Shown piece by piece: positions 32,681 through 42,359 of a stretch of 64,000 bases of DNA. The notes below the pieces were generated by a model. It saw only the letters and a list, made by a program, of their open reading frames with translations. It was not told the origin of the DNA and made no database searches. The translations under genes were made by a program, and so were the position numbers. Source of the stretch: Algibacter sp045066735 (GTDB lineage Bacteria > Bacteroidota > Bacteroidia > Flavobacteriales > Flavobacteriaceae); the NCBI RefSeq assembly GCF_045066735.1, contig NZ_JBISHH010000025.1, positions 660,394-724,393 of the forward strand, given 5' to 3'. Every line of letters begins with the position of its first letter. The first letter of the stretch is position 1.

Positions 32681-35533
32681 ATGCCAAAAAATTCAAAACT
32701 AAAATCGATACTAATTATTGGCTCAGGACCAATTGTAATTGGACAAGCCTGCGAATTTGATTATTCAGGAACTCAAGCGTTGCGATCGCTAAGAGAAGAA
32801 GGAATAGAAACTATTCTTATCAACTCCAACCCAGCAACCATCATGACCGATCCATCAATGGCCGATCATGTATACTTACTTCCGCTTACTACAAAATCGA
32901 TAATTCAGATTTTAAAAGATCATCCTCAAATTGATGCAGTTTTGCCAACAATGGGTGGGCAAACAGCTTTAAATTTATGTATTCAGGCTGATGAAAAAGG
33001 AATTTGGAAAGATTTTGGTGTGGACATTATAGGTGTTAATATTGATGCCATTAATATTACTGAAGATAGAGAGAAGTTTAGACATTTGATGTTGGATATT
33101 GGTATTCCAATGGCGCCTCAAGCAACTGCAACTTCATTCTTAAAAGGTAAAGAAATTGCTCAAGAATTTGGTTTTCCTTTAATTATTAGAGCATCCTTTA
33201 CTTTAGGTGGAGCAGGTGCTTCTTTTGTATATAAAGAAGAAGATTTTGATGAATTATTAACACGCGGATTAGAGATTTCTCCAATTCACGAGGTTATGAT
33301 TGATAAAGCTTTAATAGGTTGGAAAGAGTATGAGTTAGAGTTGCTTAGAGATGCTAACGATAACGTTGTTATTATTTGTTCTATTGAAAATATGGATCCA
33401 ATTGGTATTCATACCGGAGATTCTATTACGGTTGCTCCAGCCATGACATTAAGCGACAAAACATTCCAGAAAATGCGTGATATGGCTATCCATATGATGC
33501 GAAATATAGGTGATTTTGCAGGTGGATGTAACGTTCAGTTTGCTATTTCTCCAGATGAGAAAGAAGATATTATCGCTATTGAAATTAACCCACGTGTATC
33601 TCGTTCTTCTGCATTAGCGAGTAAAGCAACAGGGTATCCAATTGCTAAAATTGCTGCAAAATTAGCTTTAGGTTATCACTTAGATGAATTAAAAAATCAA
33701 ATTACTAAATCTACATCGGCACTTTTTGAGCCAACATTAGATTATGTAATTGTAAAAATACCACGTTGGAACTTTGATAAATTCGAAGGATCTGATAGAA
33801 CTTTAGGGCTTCAAATGAAATCTGTAGGTGAGGTTATGGGTATTGGGCGTTCTTTTCAAGAAGCTTTGCACAAAGCAACACAATCTTTAGAAATTAAGAG
33901 AAATGGTTTAGGTGCCGATGGTAAAGAAAACAAAAATTACGAGCAAATAATTGAAAAATTAACTTATGCTTCTTGGGATCGTGTCTTTATTATTTATGAT
34001 GCTATCGAAATGGGAATTCCGTTAAGTAGAATTCACGAAATCACGAAAATTGATATGTGGTTCTTAAAGCAATATGAAGAATTGCATATGCTTAAGAACG
34101 AGATTTCTACCTTCAAAATAGATACCATTCAAAAGGATTTATTATTAGAAGCTAAGCAAAAAGGATATGGTGACCGCCAAATAGCACACATGTTGGGTTG
34201 TTTAGAAAGTCAAGTATATAATAAACGTGAAGAACTTGGTGTAAACCGTGTTTACAAATTAGTAGATACTTGTGCAGCTGAGTTTGAAGCGAAAACACCT
34301 TATTACTATTCAACTTTTGAAAGTGATATGGAAACTGCAGACGGTAATCGTTATGCAGATAACGAGAGTGTTGTTACAGATAAGAAAAAGGTAATTGTTT
34401 TAGGATCTGGACCAAATAGAATTGGTCAAGGTATTGAGTTTGATTACTGTTGTGTGCATGGTGTTTTAGCTGCAGCTGAGTGTGGTTACGAAACCATCAT
34501 GATTAACTGTAACCCAGAAACGGTTTCTACCGATTTTGATACAGCCGATAAATTATACTTCGAGCCTGTATTCTGGGAACATATCTATGATATTATTAAG
34601 CATGAAAAACCAGAAGGTGTAATTGTTCAGTTAGGTGGTCAAACCGCATTAAAACTAGCAGAAAAATTAACGAAATATGGAGTTAAGATATTAGGAACAA
34701 GTTTCGAAGCTTTAGATTTAGCTGAAGATCGCGGACTGTTCTCTAACATGCTTAAAGAAAATAATATTCCTTATCCAGAATTCGATATCGCAACAACAGC
34801 TGATGAAGCTGCTGCTATTGCAGATGTGTTAGACTTCCCAATATTAGTACGTCCATCGTACGTTCTTGGTGGTCAGGGTATGAAAATTGTAATTAATAAG
34901 GAAGAGCTTGAAAAGCACGTTGTAGATTTATTAAGTAGAATGCCAGGTAACCAATTACTTCTAGATCATTATTTAGATGGGGCTATCGAGGCTGAAGCTG
35001 ATGCTATTTGCGATGGAGAAGATGTATACATCATCGGAATCATGGAGCATATCGAACCTTGTGGAATTCACTCGGGAGATAGTAACTCACTACTACCACC
35101 TTTTAACTTAGGTGATTTAGTGATGGAGCAAATAAAAGATCACACTAAAAAAATTGCTTTAGCACTTAATACAGTTGGGTTAATCAATATCCAATTCGCG
35201 ATTAAAGATGATACGGTTTATATTATTGAAGCCAATCCAAGAGCTTCTAGAACGGTACCATTTATTGCAAAAGCATATGGAGAACCTTATGTAAATTATG
35301 CAACTAAAGTAATGTTAGGCGAAAAGAAAGTTAAAGACTTTAATTTCAATCCTAAACTAGAAGGTTACGCTATTAAACAACCAGTATTTTCTTTTGATAA
35401 GTTCCATAATGTAAATAAGAAACTGGGACCAGAAATGAAGAGTACGGGAGAAAGTATCTTATTTATTGATAGTTTAAAAGATGATGCTTTTTACGATTTA
35501 TATTCAAGACGTAAAATGTATTTAAGTAAATAA
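32681..35533 (+). CDS. carB: Carbamoyl-phosphate synthase large subunit, lacking the allosteric domain
   Basis: A 950-residue enzyme with two homologous ATP-grasp halves: ILIIGSGPIVIGQACEFDYS near residue 10, and VIVLGSGPNRIGQGIEFDY near residue 570. It makes carbamoyl phosphate from bicarbonate, ATP and ammonia delivered by CarA, for arginine and pyrimidine synthesis. The E. coli enzyme is about 1073 residues; this one ends at SLYSRRKMYLSK-like sequence (DLYSRRKMYLSK) right where the MGS-like regulatory domain would begin. There is no frameshift remnant downstream, and a terminator follows. carA is not adjacent. Confidence 0.95.
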   Translation: MPKNSKLKSILIIGSGPIVIGQACEFDYSGTQALRSLREEGIETILINSNPATIMTDPSMADHVYLLPLTTKSIIQILKDHPQIDAVLPTMGGQTALNLCIQADEKGIWKDFGVDIIGVNIDAINITEDREKFRHLMLDIGIPMAPQATATSFLKGKEIAQEFGFPLIIRASFTLGGAGASFVYKEEDFDELLTRGLEISPIHEVMIDKALIGWKEYELELLRDANDNVVIICSIENMDPIGIHTGDSITVAPAMTLSDKTFQKMRDMAIHMMRNIGDFAGGCNVQFAISPDEKEDIIAIEINPRVSRSSALASKATGYPIAKIAAKLALGYHLDELKNQITKSTSALFEPTLDYVIVKIPRWNFDKFEGSDRTLGLQMKSVGEVMGIGRSFQEALHKATQSLEIKRNGLGADGKENKNYEQIIEKLTYASWDRVFIIYDAIEMGIPLSRIHEITKIDMWFLKQYEELHMLKNEISTFKIDTIQKDLLLEAKQKGYGDRQIAHMLGCLESQVYNKREELGVNRVYKLVDTCAAEFEAKTPYYYSTFESDMETADGNRYADNESVVTDKKKVIVLGSGPNRIGQGIEFDYCCVHGVLAAAECGYETIMINCNPETVSTDFDTADKLYFEPVFWEHIYDIIKHEKPEGVIVQLGGQTALKLAEKLTKYGVKILGTSFEALDLAEDRGLFSNMLKENNIPYPEFDIATTADEAAAIADVLDFPILVRPSYVLGGQGMKIVINKEELEKHVVDLLSRMPGNQLLLDHYLDGAIEAEADAICDGEDVYIIGIMEHIEPCGIHSGDSNSLLPPFNLGDLVMEQIKDHTKKIALALNTVGLINIQFAIKDDTVYIIEANPRASRTVPFIAKAYGEPYVNYATKVMLGEKKVKDFNFNPKLEGYAIKQPVFSFDKFHNVNKKLGPEMKSTGESILFIDSLKDDAFYDLYSRRKMYLSK

Positions 35534-35553
35534 TATTAAGTCAATTTATATTT

Positions 35554-35588
35554 AAAACCTCGCAATTATGCGAGGTTTTTTGTTTTTT
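35554..35588 (+). terminator. Intrinsic terminator after carB
   Basis: Stem AAAACCTCGCA with TGCGAGGTTTT followed by TTGTTTTTT. Confidence 0.85.
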
Positions 35589-35664
35589 AAAGTTATTCTA
35601 GTTGATGGTATTTTGATTAACTTCGTTTGTAACTAATAGCCCTCATAAAATAAAGTAAGTCTAC

Positions 35665-37224
35665 ATGAACAGAGAAGACATGATGTATAAGTTAAGGAAC
35701 GATTCTAAAACTTACGATTTTATAATTATTGGAGGTGGGGCAACTGGAATTGGTATTGCTTTAGAGGCTTCAGCACGTGGTTACTCGGTGGTGTTATTAG
35801 AGAAATCCGATTTTACAAAATCTACATCTAGTAAAGCCACCAAGTTAATGCATGGAGGCGTAAGATATTTAGAGCAAGGCGATATTGCTTTGGTTCGAGA
35901 AGCTGTTGTAGAGCGTGGCTTAATGTTGCGTAATGCACCTCATATAGTAAAAGTTCAATCGTTCATTATTCCAACCCATGGCTGGTACGATGAAATATTG
36001 TACACTGTTGGTTTAACTTTTTACGATTTATTAGCAGGAACGTTAAGCTTTGGTAGATCTAAATATATCTCAAAACAAGAAACTTTAAAACGTATTGCCT
36101 TAATAAATCCAGATAAAATTTCTGCAGGTGTTACGTATTACGATGGCCAGTTCGATGATTCTCGTCTTGCCATAAATACGTTGCAAACAGCAGTAGGAAT
36201 GGGCGCTATTGTACTTAATTATTGTGGAGTAAATACTTTACTTAAAAATGAAAATGGACAAATAACTGGTGTTAAAGTTAAAGATGAAGAGTCTGGTGAA
36301 TTATTCGAAATAAAAGGAAAGCAAGTTGTTAACGCCACAGGTGTTTTTGCTGATGATATTTTACAAATGGATGCGCCAGGCTCTAGAAAAACAATTGCTC
36401 CTAGTCAAGGCGTGCATTTAATATTAGATAAATCGTTTTTACCAGGAGATGATGCGATTACTATTCCGAAAACAGATGATGGTCGTGTGTTATTTCTAGT
36501 ACCATGGCATAATAAAGTTATTATTGGTACAACAGATACGCCAGTAGAGCATGGATCTCTCGAGCCAGTAGCTTTCGAAGAGGAAATTGAATTTATTTTA
36601 AATACTGCAAGTCGTTATTTAACTAAAGCACCAAAAAGAAGTGATGTATTAAGCGTCTTCGCTGGTTTACGGCCTTTGGCAGCTCCTAAAGGAAAAGGGA
36701 ATAAAACCAAAGAGATTTCTAGAAGCCATAAAATATATACTTCAAAATCAGGACTTTTAACTATGGTTGGTGGCAAATGGACCACATTTAGAAAAATGGG
36801 AGAAGATTTAGTGAATAAAGCCGAGAAAAACCATAAATGGGAGCATAGACCTTCAAAAACTAGAGATTTAAAAATACATGGTTATCAAAAAGACGTCGAT
36901 TTTGATAATGCTTTATATTTCTACGGAAGTGATAAAGATGCACTTCTTAAGTTATCAAAACAAAACGGATGGGATCAATCTATAAGCACTTCTATGTCTG
37001 TAATACAAGCTCAGGTCGTTTGGGCTGTAAGGCATGAAATGGCTAGAAAAGTTGAGGATTTCCTTGCACGTCGTGTACGTTGTCAATTATTAGATGCTAA
37101 AGAGAGTGTGAAAATGGCGCCGGCAGTAGCTAAGATAATGAGAGAATTGCTTGAAAAAGATCAAGCATGGGAAATCAATCAGATAGCAGATTACGAAAAA
37201 TTAACTTCAAATTATATATTATAA
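35665..37224 (+). CDS. Glycerol-3-phosphate dehydrogenase/oxidase (GlpD family)
   Basis: A 519-residue FAD enzyme. The dinucleotide motif FIIIGGGATGIGIALEASA starts near residue 20, followed by TSSKATKLMHGGVRYLEQGD, a GlpD/GlpA signature. VPWHNKVIIGTTDTPV and FAGLRPLAAP lie in the middle and a helical C-terminal domain follows residue 400. It oxidises sn-glycerol 3-phosphate to dihydroxyacetone phosphate, passing electrons to quinone or oxygen. No glpF or glpK is adjacent. Confidence 0.93.
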   Translation: MNREDMMYKLRNDSKTYDFIIIGGGATGIGIALEASARGYSVVLLEKSDFTKSTSSKATKLMHGGVRYLEQGDIALVREAVVERGLMLRNAPHIVKVQSFIIPTHGWYDEILYTVGLTFYDLLAGTLSFGRSKYISKQETLKRIALINPDKISAGVTYYDGQFDDSRLAINTLQTAVGMGAIVLNYCGVNTLLKNENGQITGVKVKDEESGELFEIKGKQVVNATGVFADDILQMDAPGSRKTIAPSQGVHLILDKSFLPGDDAITIPKTDDGRVLFLVPWHNKVIIGTTDTPVEHGSLEPVAFEEEIEFILNTASRYLTKAPKRSDVLSVFAGLRPLAAPKGKGNKTKEISRSHKIYTSKSGLLTMVGGKWTTFRKMGEDLVNKAEKNHKWEHRPSKTRDLKIHGYQKDVDFDNALYFYGSDKDALLKLSKQNGWDQSISTSMSVIQAQVVWAVRHEMARKVEDFLARRVRCQLLDAKESVKMAPAVAKIMRELLEKDQAWEINQIADYEKLTSNYIL

Positions 37225-37342
37225 AAACAGTCTTTTTCTCTAAAATATTAAGCGATTGTTACGAAAGAAACTTCTTTCGGATTTAATGTGAAATAAAAGC
37301 TAAACTTCTGTTTAAAAGATGGTTATTGATATTACTATAGAC

Positions 37343-37350
37343 TACCTTTG
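37343..37350 (+). promoter_or_regulatory. -7 promoter element (TACCTTTG) with leader hairpin
   Basis: TACCTTTG matches TAnnTTTG. The leader then forms a perfect 9-bp hairpin (AAATTGTTA, loop GGT, TAACAATTT) at about 37357-37377 before the ATG at 37399. Confidence 0.45.
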
Positions 37351-37398
37351 CAGCAAAATTGTTAGGTTAACAATTTTAACTAAAAAGAGAAATATAAT

Positions 37399-38193
37399 AT
37401 GAATGCAATATTCACAGATGCTAGTTTTCAGAATATGACGAATGTAGCAAACCGTTATGGAGTAAGCGTTAATGCCGTAACAGATTTAACGCAAGCCCTT
37501 ATGCGAAGTAATGGTACAATGGCCCAATTTAATATTTCCGAATTAGGCGGCGGAGGTCAGTGGATGCAAGGAGGCATGACCATGGTAGGCGATATGTTTA
37601 ACAATCAACTTAAATCTACTGTAGATGGTTTATGTGTTGAATTATCTAATTTAATAAATCAAGGAGGGATACAGTATAAACCGTTGCCAAAAGTTGAGAA
37701 CCAAAACGGATTTCAAGCTGGTTCTGGTAATTGGTGGGGAAATTTAGGTTTTCCAAATTCTACAGGAAGCCAAAACGGAACGAGCTATGCTATTTTTTCT
37801 AATATTGGTCGTTTAGCGATTCAACAAAACGGGAAGGTAACTGTTTTTGATACGTTAGATAATCAAATAGGTGGAGTAGGTCAACAACAAGGTGGTAATT
37901 ATTCAGTGACGTTTACAAGTCAATATGGCACGGTAGATTTAAATACACTACCAATTGTTTCGGGTGAAGATAATAGACCTAAGCCAGCACCGGTAAATAA
38001 CAACATAATCCAAAATCAGCCAGAGCCTATATTTGAAGAGCAAGCACCTGTAAATACGGGTAACACTAATAGTAGTGCTTTAGAAGAAGATATATTTATG
38101 AAAATAGAAAAGTTAGCAACTTTAAGAAATAAAGATATACTTTCAGTTGAAGAGTTTGAAAACAAGAAAGCCGAATTATTAGGTAGATTATAA
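37399..38193 (+). CDS. SHOCT-domain protein
   Basis: A 264-residue cytosolic protein. The N-terminal 90 residues are helical (MTNVANRYGVSVNAVTDLTQ), the middle is Gly/Asn/Gln-rich, with a beta stretch YAIFSNIGRLAIQQNGKVTV. The last 30 residues are a SHOCT domain (KIEKLATLRNKDILSVEEFE, NKKAELL), a short C-terminal module thought to promote oligomerisation. No enzymatic motif. Function unknown. Confidence 0.75.
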   Translation: MNAIFTDASFQNMTNVANRYGVSVNAVTDLTQALMRSNGTMAQFNISELGGGGQWMQGGMTMVGDMFNNQLKSTVDGLCVELSNLINQGGIQYKPLPKVENQNGFQAGSGNWWGNLGFPNSTGSQNGTSYAIFSNIGRLAIQQNGKVTVFDTLDNQIGGVGQQQGGNYSVTFTSQYGTVDLNTLPIVSGEDNRPKPAPVNNNIIQNQPEPIFEEQAPVNTGNTNSSALEEDIFMKIEKLATLRNKDILSVEEFENKKAELLGRL

Positions 38194-38212
38194 TAAGGAG
38201 CTTACATTAAAC

Positions 38213-38260
38213 AAGTTCAATTAATTGAAATAATTTCATTCAGTTAATTGAACTTTTTTT
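38213..38260 (+). terminator. Intrinsic terminator after the SHOCT gene
   Basis: A 12-bp stem, AAGTTCAATTAA with TTAATTGAACTT, followed by TTTTT. Confidence 0.85.
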
Positions 38261-38291
38261 ATGTCTTGAATTTATAAAAGAATATATCTTC

Positions 38292-38828
38292 TTATAAATT
38301 TACTTGTACGTTTTGAGTTTTTACAAAATCGATATGTTCTTCAATTTTAAAATCTGAAGAATTAAATCGCGACGATCTTTTTCTAGCTTGGTCTTGCCTT
38401 ACAATACTACGAGCAAAGCGTCTAACACCTTGTTCTGTATCTAATATTAAACCAGGAACGGGTACATTATTACCATCTTCATCTTTGGCAACCATAGTAA
38501 AATACGATGAGTTACAATGCTTAACTTCTCCGGTTTGTATGTTTTCCGATTCTACACGTAAACCAATCACCATAGAAGTTCTTCCTGTGTAATTAACAGA
38601 GGCTTTTAATGTTACTAATTGGCCGACTTCAATAGGGTTTAAAAAATCTACTTTGTTTACAGACGCCGTTACACAATAGTGTCTAGAGTGTTTAGAAGCG
38701 CAGGCAAATGCAATTTGATCCATTAAATATAAAATATGTCCACCATGAATCTTTCCACTAAAATTAGAGTGGGACGGAAGCATTAATTCTGTAATTGAAA
38801 CTTGAGATTCTTTAGGATGCTTAAACAT
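38292..38828 (-). CDS. Acyl-CoA thioesterase (hotdog fold)
   Basis: A 178-residue hotdog thioesterase of the YciA/ACOT family. The active-site region is NFSGKIHGGHILYLMDQIAF, followed by VNKVDFLNPIEVGQLVTLKA and GRTSMVIGLRVESEN. It hydrolyses acyl-CoA esters. Single gene, with a short strongly basic C-terminal extension (RQDQARKRSSRF) not seen in the core. Confidence 0.9.
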   Translation of the reverse strand: MFKHPKESQVSITELMLPSHSNFSGKIHGGHILYLMDQIAFACASKHSRHYCVTASVNKVDFLNPIEVGQLVTLKASVNYTGRTSMVIGLRVESENIQTGEVKHCNSSYFTMVAKDEDGNNVPVPGLILDTEQGVRRFARSIVRQDQARKRSSRFNSSDFKIEEHIDFVKTQNVQVNL

Positions 38829-39018
38829 AAAATTTTAGTCGTTTAGTTTTAATAATACAGCGAAATATATTCTAAAATAAAAATATATTAAACGTAATCA
38901 ATAAAGGTATTTAATTTTTAGGAAGTTTTATAGAAATCTACTTTTAAAAAATGATTTTCGTAGCTATCGTTTTACTAAGCTAATAATATATCAATGCGTT
39001 ATGCCATGATACTTAGTA

Positions 39019-40371
39019 TTATTCATCTTCTTGAGCACGTTTTATAATAGCTTCAGGTAATGCTTTTTTTGCTTTAGCCCCCATTTTTTTAAGTTTTTCT
39101 ACGCTGGTAATTATATTGCCTCGACCATCAACGAGTTTATTCATCGCCGCGGAATAATCAATTTTTGCCGCATCTATTTTCTTTCCAACGTTCGTTAAAT
39201 CTTTAACTAAGCCTTCAAATTTATCATAAAGTGCGCCCGCTTGGCGTGCAATTTCTATAGCGTTTTGTTGCTGTTTTTCATTATTCCACATACTATCTAT
39301 AGTGCGTAATGTTGCCAATAGTGTAGAAGGCGTAACAATTACAATATTTTTCTCGAAGGCCTTATTGTAAATCGAGTTGTCCTCATTTACAACCACAGCA
39401 AAAGCGGGCTCAATCGGTATAAAAAGTAATACAAAATCTGGCGATTCTATATCATATAAATCTTGATAGTTTTTATCAGAAAGTTGATCGATATGGCGTT
39501 TTATAGAATTAACGTGTGCTTTTAAAAATTGAGGTTGGTCTTCTAGCTCGGCGTTTACATAGCGTTCATAGTCGGTTAAAGATACTTTGCTATCAATTAT
39601 CATTTTTTTGCCGTCGGGCAAATTTAAAACTACATCTGGTAAAACTCGCGAACCATCGTCTAGAGTAAAACTTTGTTGTACAAAATATTCGCGATCTTTC
39701 TCTAATCCCGATTTTTCCAGCACACGTTCCAAAACCAGTTCGCCCCAATTACCTTGCATTTTGCTATCACCTTTTAAGGCGCGCGTTAGGTTGGTAGTTT
39801 CTTTCGTCATTTGTTGGTTTAAATCTTTTAAGCCTAACAATTGTTCTTTTAAAGCGGAATGCATACTAATACTTTCCTTTTGAGTTAAATCTACTTTTTG
39901 CTCAAAAACCTTAATTTTTTCCTGAAGCGGATTTAAAATATTGGTAATGTTTTCTTTATTTTGAAGTGTGAATTTCTCCGATTTTTCATCGAGTATTTTG
40001 GTTGCTAAAATTTCAAAATCTTTACGCAGTTGCTCTTGGCGTTCTTCGAGTTCGGCATCGCGTTTTAAGTTTATGGCCTGTAGGTTTTCAAATTCGGTGT
40101 TTCTTCGGGCCAATTCAGCATTTAAAAAATCTTTTTCACGACGAATATTTTCACGGTCGTTTTCAATTTTAGAAATTGTTAGTTTTTGTTCCTGTTTTTC
40201 GGTTGCAGTATGTTGTTTAAAGGCTTCAAATTGTTGCTGTAAATTACTATTACGTTCTTCTAAAGTGCTTTTTTCGCTTTTGCTTTTTAGTTTAGTAAAA
40301 AGCATGCCTAAATAACCACCAATAACTGCGGAAATTAGAATTGCTAGTATGAGGATTATGTTGTCGTTCAT
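39019..40371 (-). CDS. rmuC: DNA recombination protein RmuC
   Basis: A 450-residue protein. It starts with a membrane anchor (IILILAILISAVIGGYLGML), then about 150 residues of coiled coil rich in E, K, Q and R. The RmuC nuclease-like core follows: ALKGDSKMQGNWGELVLERVL, then VLPDVVLNLPDGKKMIIDSK and LLFIPIEPAFAVV. It limits recombination-linked inversions and is anchored to the inner membrane. Confidence 0.93.
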   Translation of the reverse strand: MNDNIILILAILISAVIGGYLGMLFTKLKSKSEKSTLEERNSNLQQQFEAFKQHTATEKQEQKLTISKIENDRENIRREKDFLNAELARRNTEFENLQAINLKRDAELEERQEQLRKDFEILATKILDEKSEKFTLQNKENITNILNPLQEKIKVFEQKVDLTQKESISMHSALKEQLLGLKDLNQQMTKETTNLTRALKGDSKMQGNWGELVLERVLEKSGLEKDREYFVQQSFTLDDGSRVLPDVVLNLPDGKKMIIDSKVSLTDYERYVNAELEDQPQFLKAHVNSIKRHIDQLSDKNYQDLYDIESPDFVLLFIPIEPAFAVVVNEDNSIYNKAFEKNIVIVTPSTLLATLRTIDSMWNNEKQQQNAIEIARQAGALYDKFEGLVKDLTNVGKKIDAAKIDYSAAMNKLVDGRGNIITSVEKLKKMGAKAKKALPEAIIKRAQEDE

Positions 40372-40457
40372 TTAAAAATAGAGTATATATTCAAAGATAA
40401 TTTTTTTGTTTAAAGATTGAAGTTTAAAAATGTAGCTTCATACAAAGTTTAGTTGGC

Positions 40458-41252
40458 TTACTTCTTCACCCTAAAACTCCCCGTGTTTTTATCAAAAGCA
40501 ATTAAATCTTTAGGGAAAAGCGTTTCAAAAACACCTTGTTCTATAAGTTTACAAGGTTGATTTGTAACTACAGTTCCGGCATTCATCACAATTAAAGTAT
40601 CACAAAGTTGAATAGCTAGATCAATTTCGTGAGATGAAAACAGAATGGTTTTCCCTGTGTCTTTGGCTAATTTTTGAAGTAATTTTAAAATATAAGCTTT
40701 GTGATACATATCGAGATGCGAGGTAGGCTCATCTAAAATAATTAAATCGGTATCTTGTGCCAGGGCACGAGCAATCATTACTTTTTGAAGTTGACCATCG
40801 CTAAGTTCGAAGCATTTTTTATGTTGTAAATCTTCTATATTTGTTTGCAGAATAGCTGTGTTTATAACGTTTTTATCTTGTTCTGATAAATTCCCAACCC
40901 AATTGGTATATGGTTGCCTGCCTAAAGCAATCAACTCAAAAACAGAAAGATTTTTTGATGCTATCTTTTCGGTTAAAACTAAACTCATAACCTTAGCTAA
41001 ATCTAAAGGGGTGTAGTCGAGAATAGATTTTTCATTTATAATAACTTGTCCAGATAGCGGTTTTTGAACATTAGTTAATGTTCGTAAAAGTGTTGATTTT
41101 CCGATACCATTGGCACCAATGAGTCCTATTAATTCACCTTTTTTTAATTCAATTTGTACTCCAGAAGCCACAACCGTTTCAGCCTTTTTAGAAGCATATC
41201 CAATAGACAAATTTTCAGTTTTTAAAATAATAGGTTTGGTTTCGTTACTCAT
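40458..41252 (-). CDS. btuD: Cobalamin/iron-type ABC transporter ATP-binding protein (BtuD-like)
   Basis: A 264-residue ATPase of the FecE/BtuD group. Walker A is GANGIGKSTLLRTL (near residue 43), the signature LSDGQLQKVMIARAL has Asp in place of the usual second Gly, and Walker B is LIILDEPTSHLD. It powers import of vitamin B12 with the btuC-like permease upstream. A siderophore role is possible, but the divergent cobalamin riboswitch locus favours B12. Its leader contains the 7-bp tandem repeat. Confidence 0.85.
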   Translation of the reverse strand: MSNETKPIILKTENLSIGYASKKAETVVASGVQIELKKGELIGLIGANGIGKSTLLRTLTNVQKPLSGQVIINEKSILDYTPLDLAKVMSLVLTEKIASKNLSVFELIALGRQPYTNWVGNLSEQDKNVINTAILQTNIEDLQHKKCFELSDGQLQKVMIARALAQDTDLIILDEPTSHLDMYHKAYILKLLQKLAKDTGKTILFSSHEIDLAIQLCDTLIVMNAGTVVTNQPCKLIEQGVFETLFPKDLIAFDKNTGSFRVKK

Positions 41253-41268
41253 TATATTTTTATCAAAT

Positions 41269-41326
41269 TCTTCTATCTTCTATCTTCTATCTTCTATCTT
41301 CTATCTTCTATCTTCTATCTTCTATA
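41269..41326 (+). repeat. 7-bp tandem repeat between btuC and btuD
   Basis: Seven perfect TTCTATC units (41271-41319), plus TTCTATA, lie between the btuC stop and the btuD start, reading as AGAAGAT-type purine-rich units on the coding strand. The unit length of 7 is not a multiple of 3, and the tract sits 17 bases before the btuD ATG, in the translation initiation zone. Confidence 0.9.
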
Positions 41327-41330
41327 ATTT

Positions 41331-42356
41331 TTAAAACACCATACCTCGTTTTCTAACCAATAACCAAATAACTACAGGCGCCCCAATTAAGGAGGTAATG
41401 GCATTTATCGGTAAGGTGTAATCGCTATTTGGAAATTGTGCAATGGTATCGCAAACTAACATAACAATAGCGCCAAGTAAAAATACGGCAGGTAATAATA
41501 TTTTATGATTTGAGGTATTAAATATTTGACGTGTTAAATGCGGAATAGCCAAACCTATAAAGGCAATTGGCCCTGTAAAAGCTGTAATAGTACCTGCTAG
41601 TAGGCTCGTAGCAACTATGATAATTAATCGGCTTCTGTTTATATTCAAACCTAAACTTTTAGCGTAGTTTTCACCTAGAAGTAAAGTGTTAAGTGATTTT
41701 ATAGAGTATATGGTGGCTAGAATACCGATGGTATAAATTAGTAAAAGAATAACGAGATCGTCCCATGATAAATTACCTAAACTACCAAAACCCCAAAATA
41801 CATACTGTTGTAATTGTTCTGCCGATCCGAAGTAGGACAGTACGCTAACTATAGCAGCGGTAATACTGGCAAACATGAGGCCGATAATGAGTATAGCCAT
41901 AGTATCTCGAACTTTTATTGAAACGATTAAAACCGCTAATAAAACTAGAAAACTACCTAAGCTGGCCGCAATGACAATGCCCCATTTGGAAACAAAAAGC
42001 GATGCGAATACACCTCCAAAAACGCCAGAGCCTAAAATAACTAAAGCTACACCTAAACTTGCTCCCGAGCTTATGCCTAAAACAAAAGGGCCAGCAAGTG
42101 GGTTTCTAAATAAAGTCTGCATGAGTAAACCTGAAATGCCTAAGCCAGAACCTACAATAATGGCGGTTACGGCTTTGGGTAAGCGGTAATTTAAAATAAT
42201 ATGTTGCCAACTTTGCTGTTCTACATTGCTACTAATTAAACTATTAAAAACGGCTTTAAACGGTATAGAAACAGAGCCCGAACTAATATTCATGAAAAAG
42301 CATAACACTAAAAATAGTGTTAAGGCAAGAAAAGAATATTTGTATGTGTTGCTCAT
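41331..42356 (-). CDS. btuC: FecCD/BtuC-type ABC transporter permease
   Basis: A 341-residue membrane protein with about ten helices. Family motifs are RLPKAVTAIIVGSGLGISGL, LAGPFVLGISSGASLGVA, and GPIAFIGLAIPHLTRQIF, the ATPase-coupling loop. It forms the B12 inner-membrane channel. It follows btuF by 3 bases. Confidence 0.9.
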   Translation of the reverse strand: MSNTYKYSFLALTLFLVLCFFMNISSGSVSIPFKAVFNSLISSNVEQQSWQHIILNYRLPKAVTAIIVGSGLGISGLLMQTLFRNPLAGPFVLGISSGASLGVALVILGSGVFGGVFASLFVSKWGIVIAASLGSFLVLLAVLIVSIKVRDTMAILIIGLMFASITAAIVSVLSYFGSAEQLQQYVFWGFGSLGNLSWDDLVILLLIYTIGILATIYSIKSLNTLLLGENYAKSLGLNINRSRLIIIVATSLLAGTITAFTGPIAFIGLAIPHLTRQIFNTSNHKILLPAVFLLGAIVMLVCDTIAQFPNSDYTLPINAITSLIGAPVVIWLLVRKRGMVF

Positions 42357-42359
42357 ATG

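Noticed and set aside
41110..41334. Plus-strand ORF through the btuD start and the 7-bp repeat (LLSSIFYLLSSIFY...)
   Set aside because: It exists only because the 7-bp tandem repeat reads open in that frame and is antisense to btuD.
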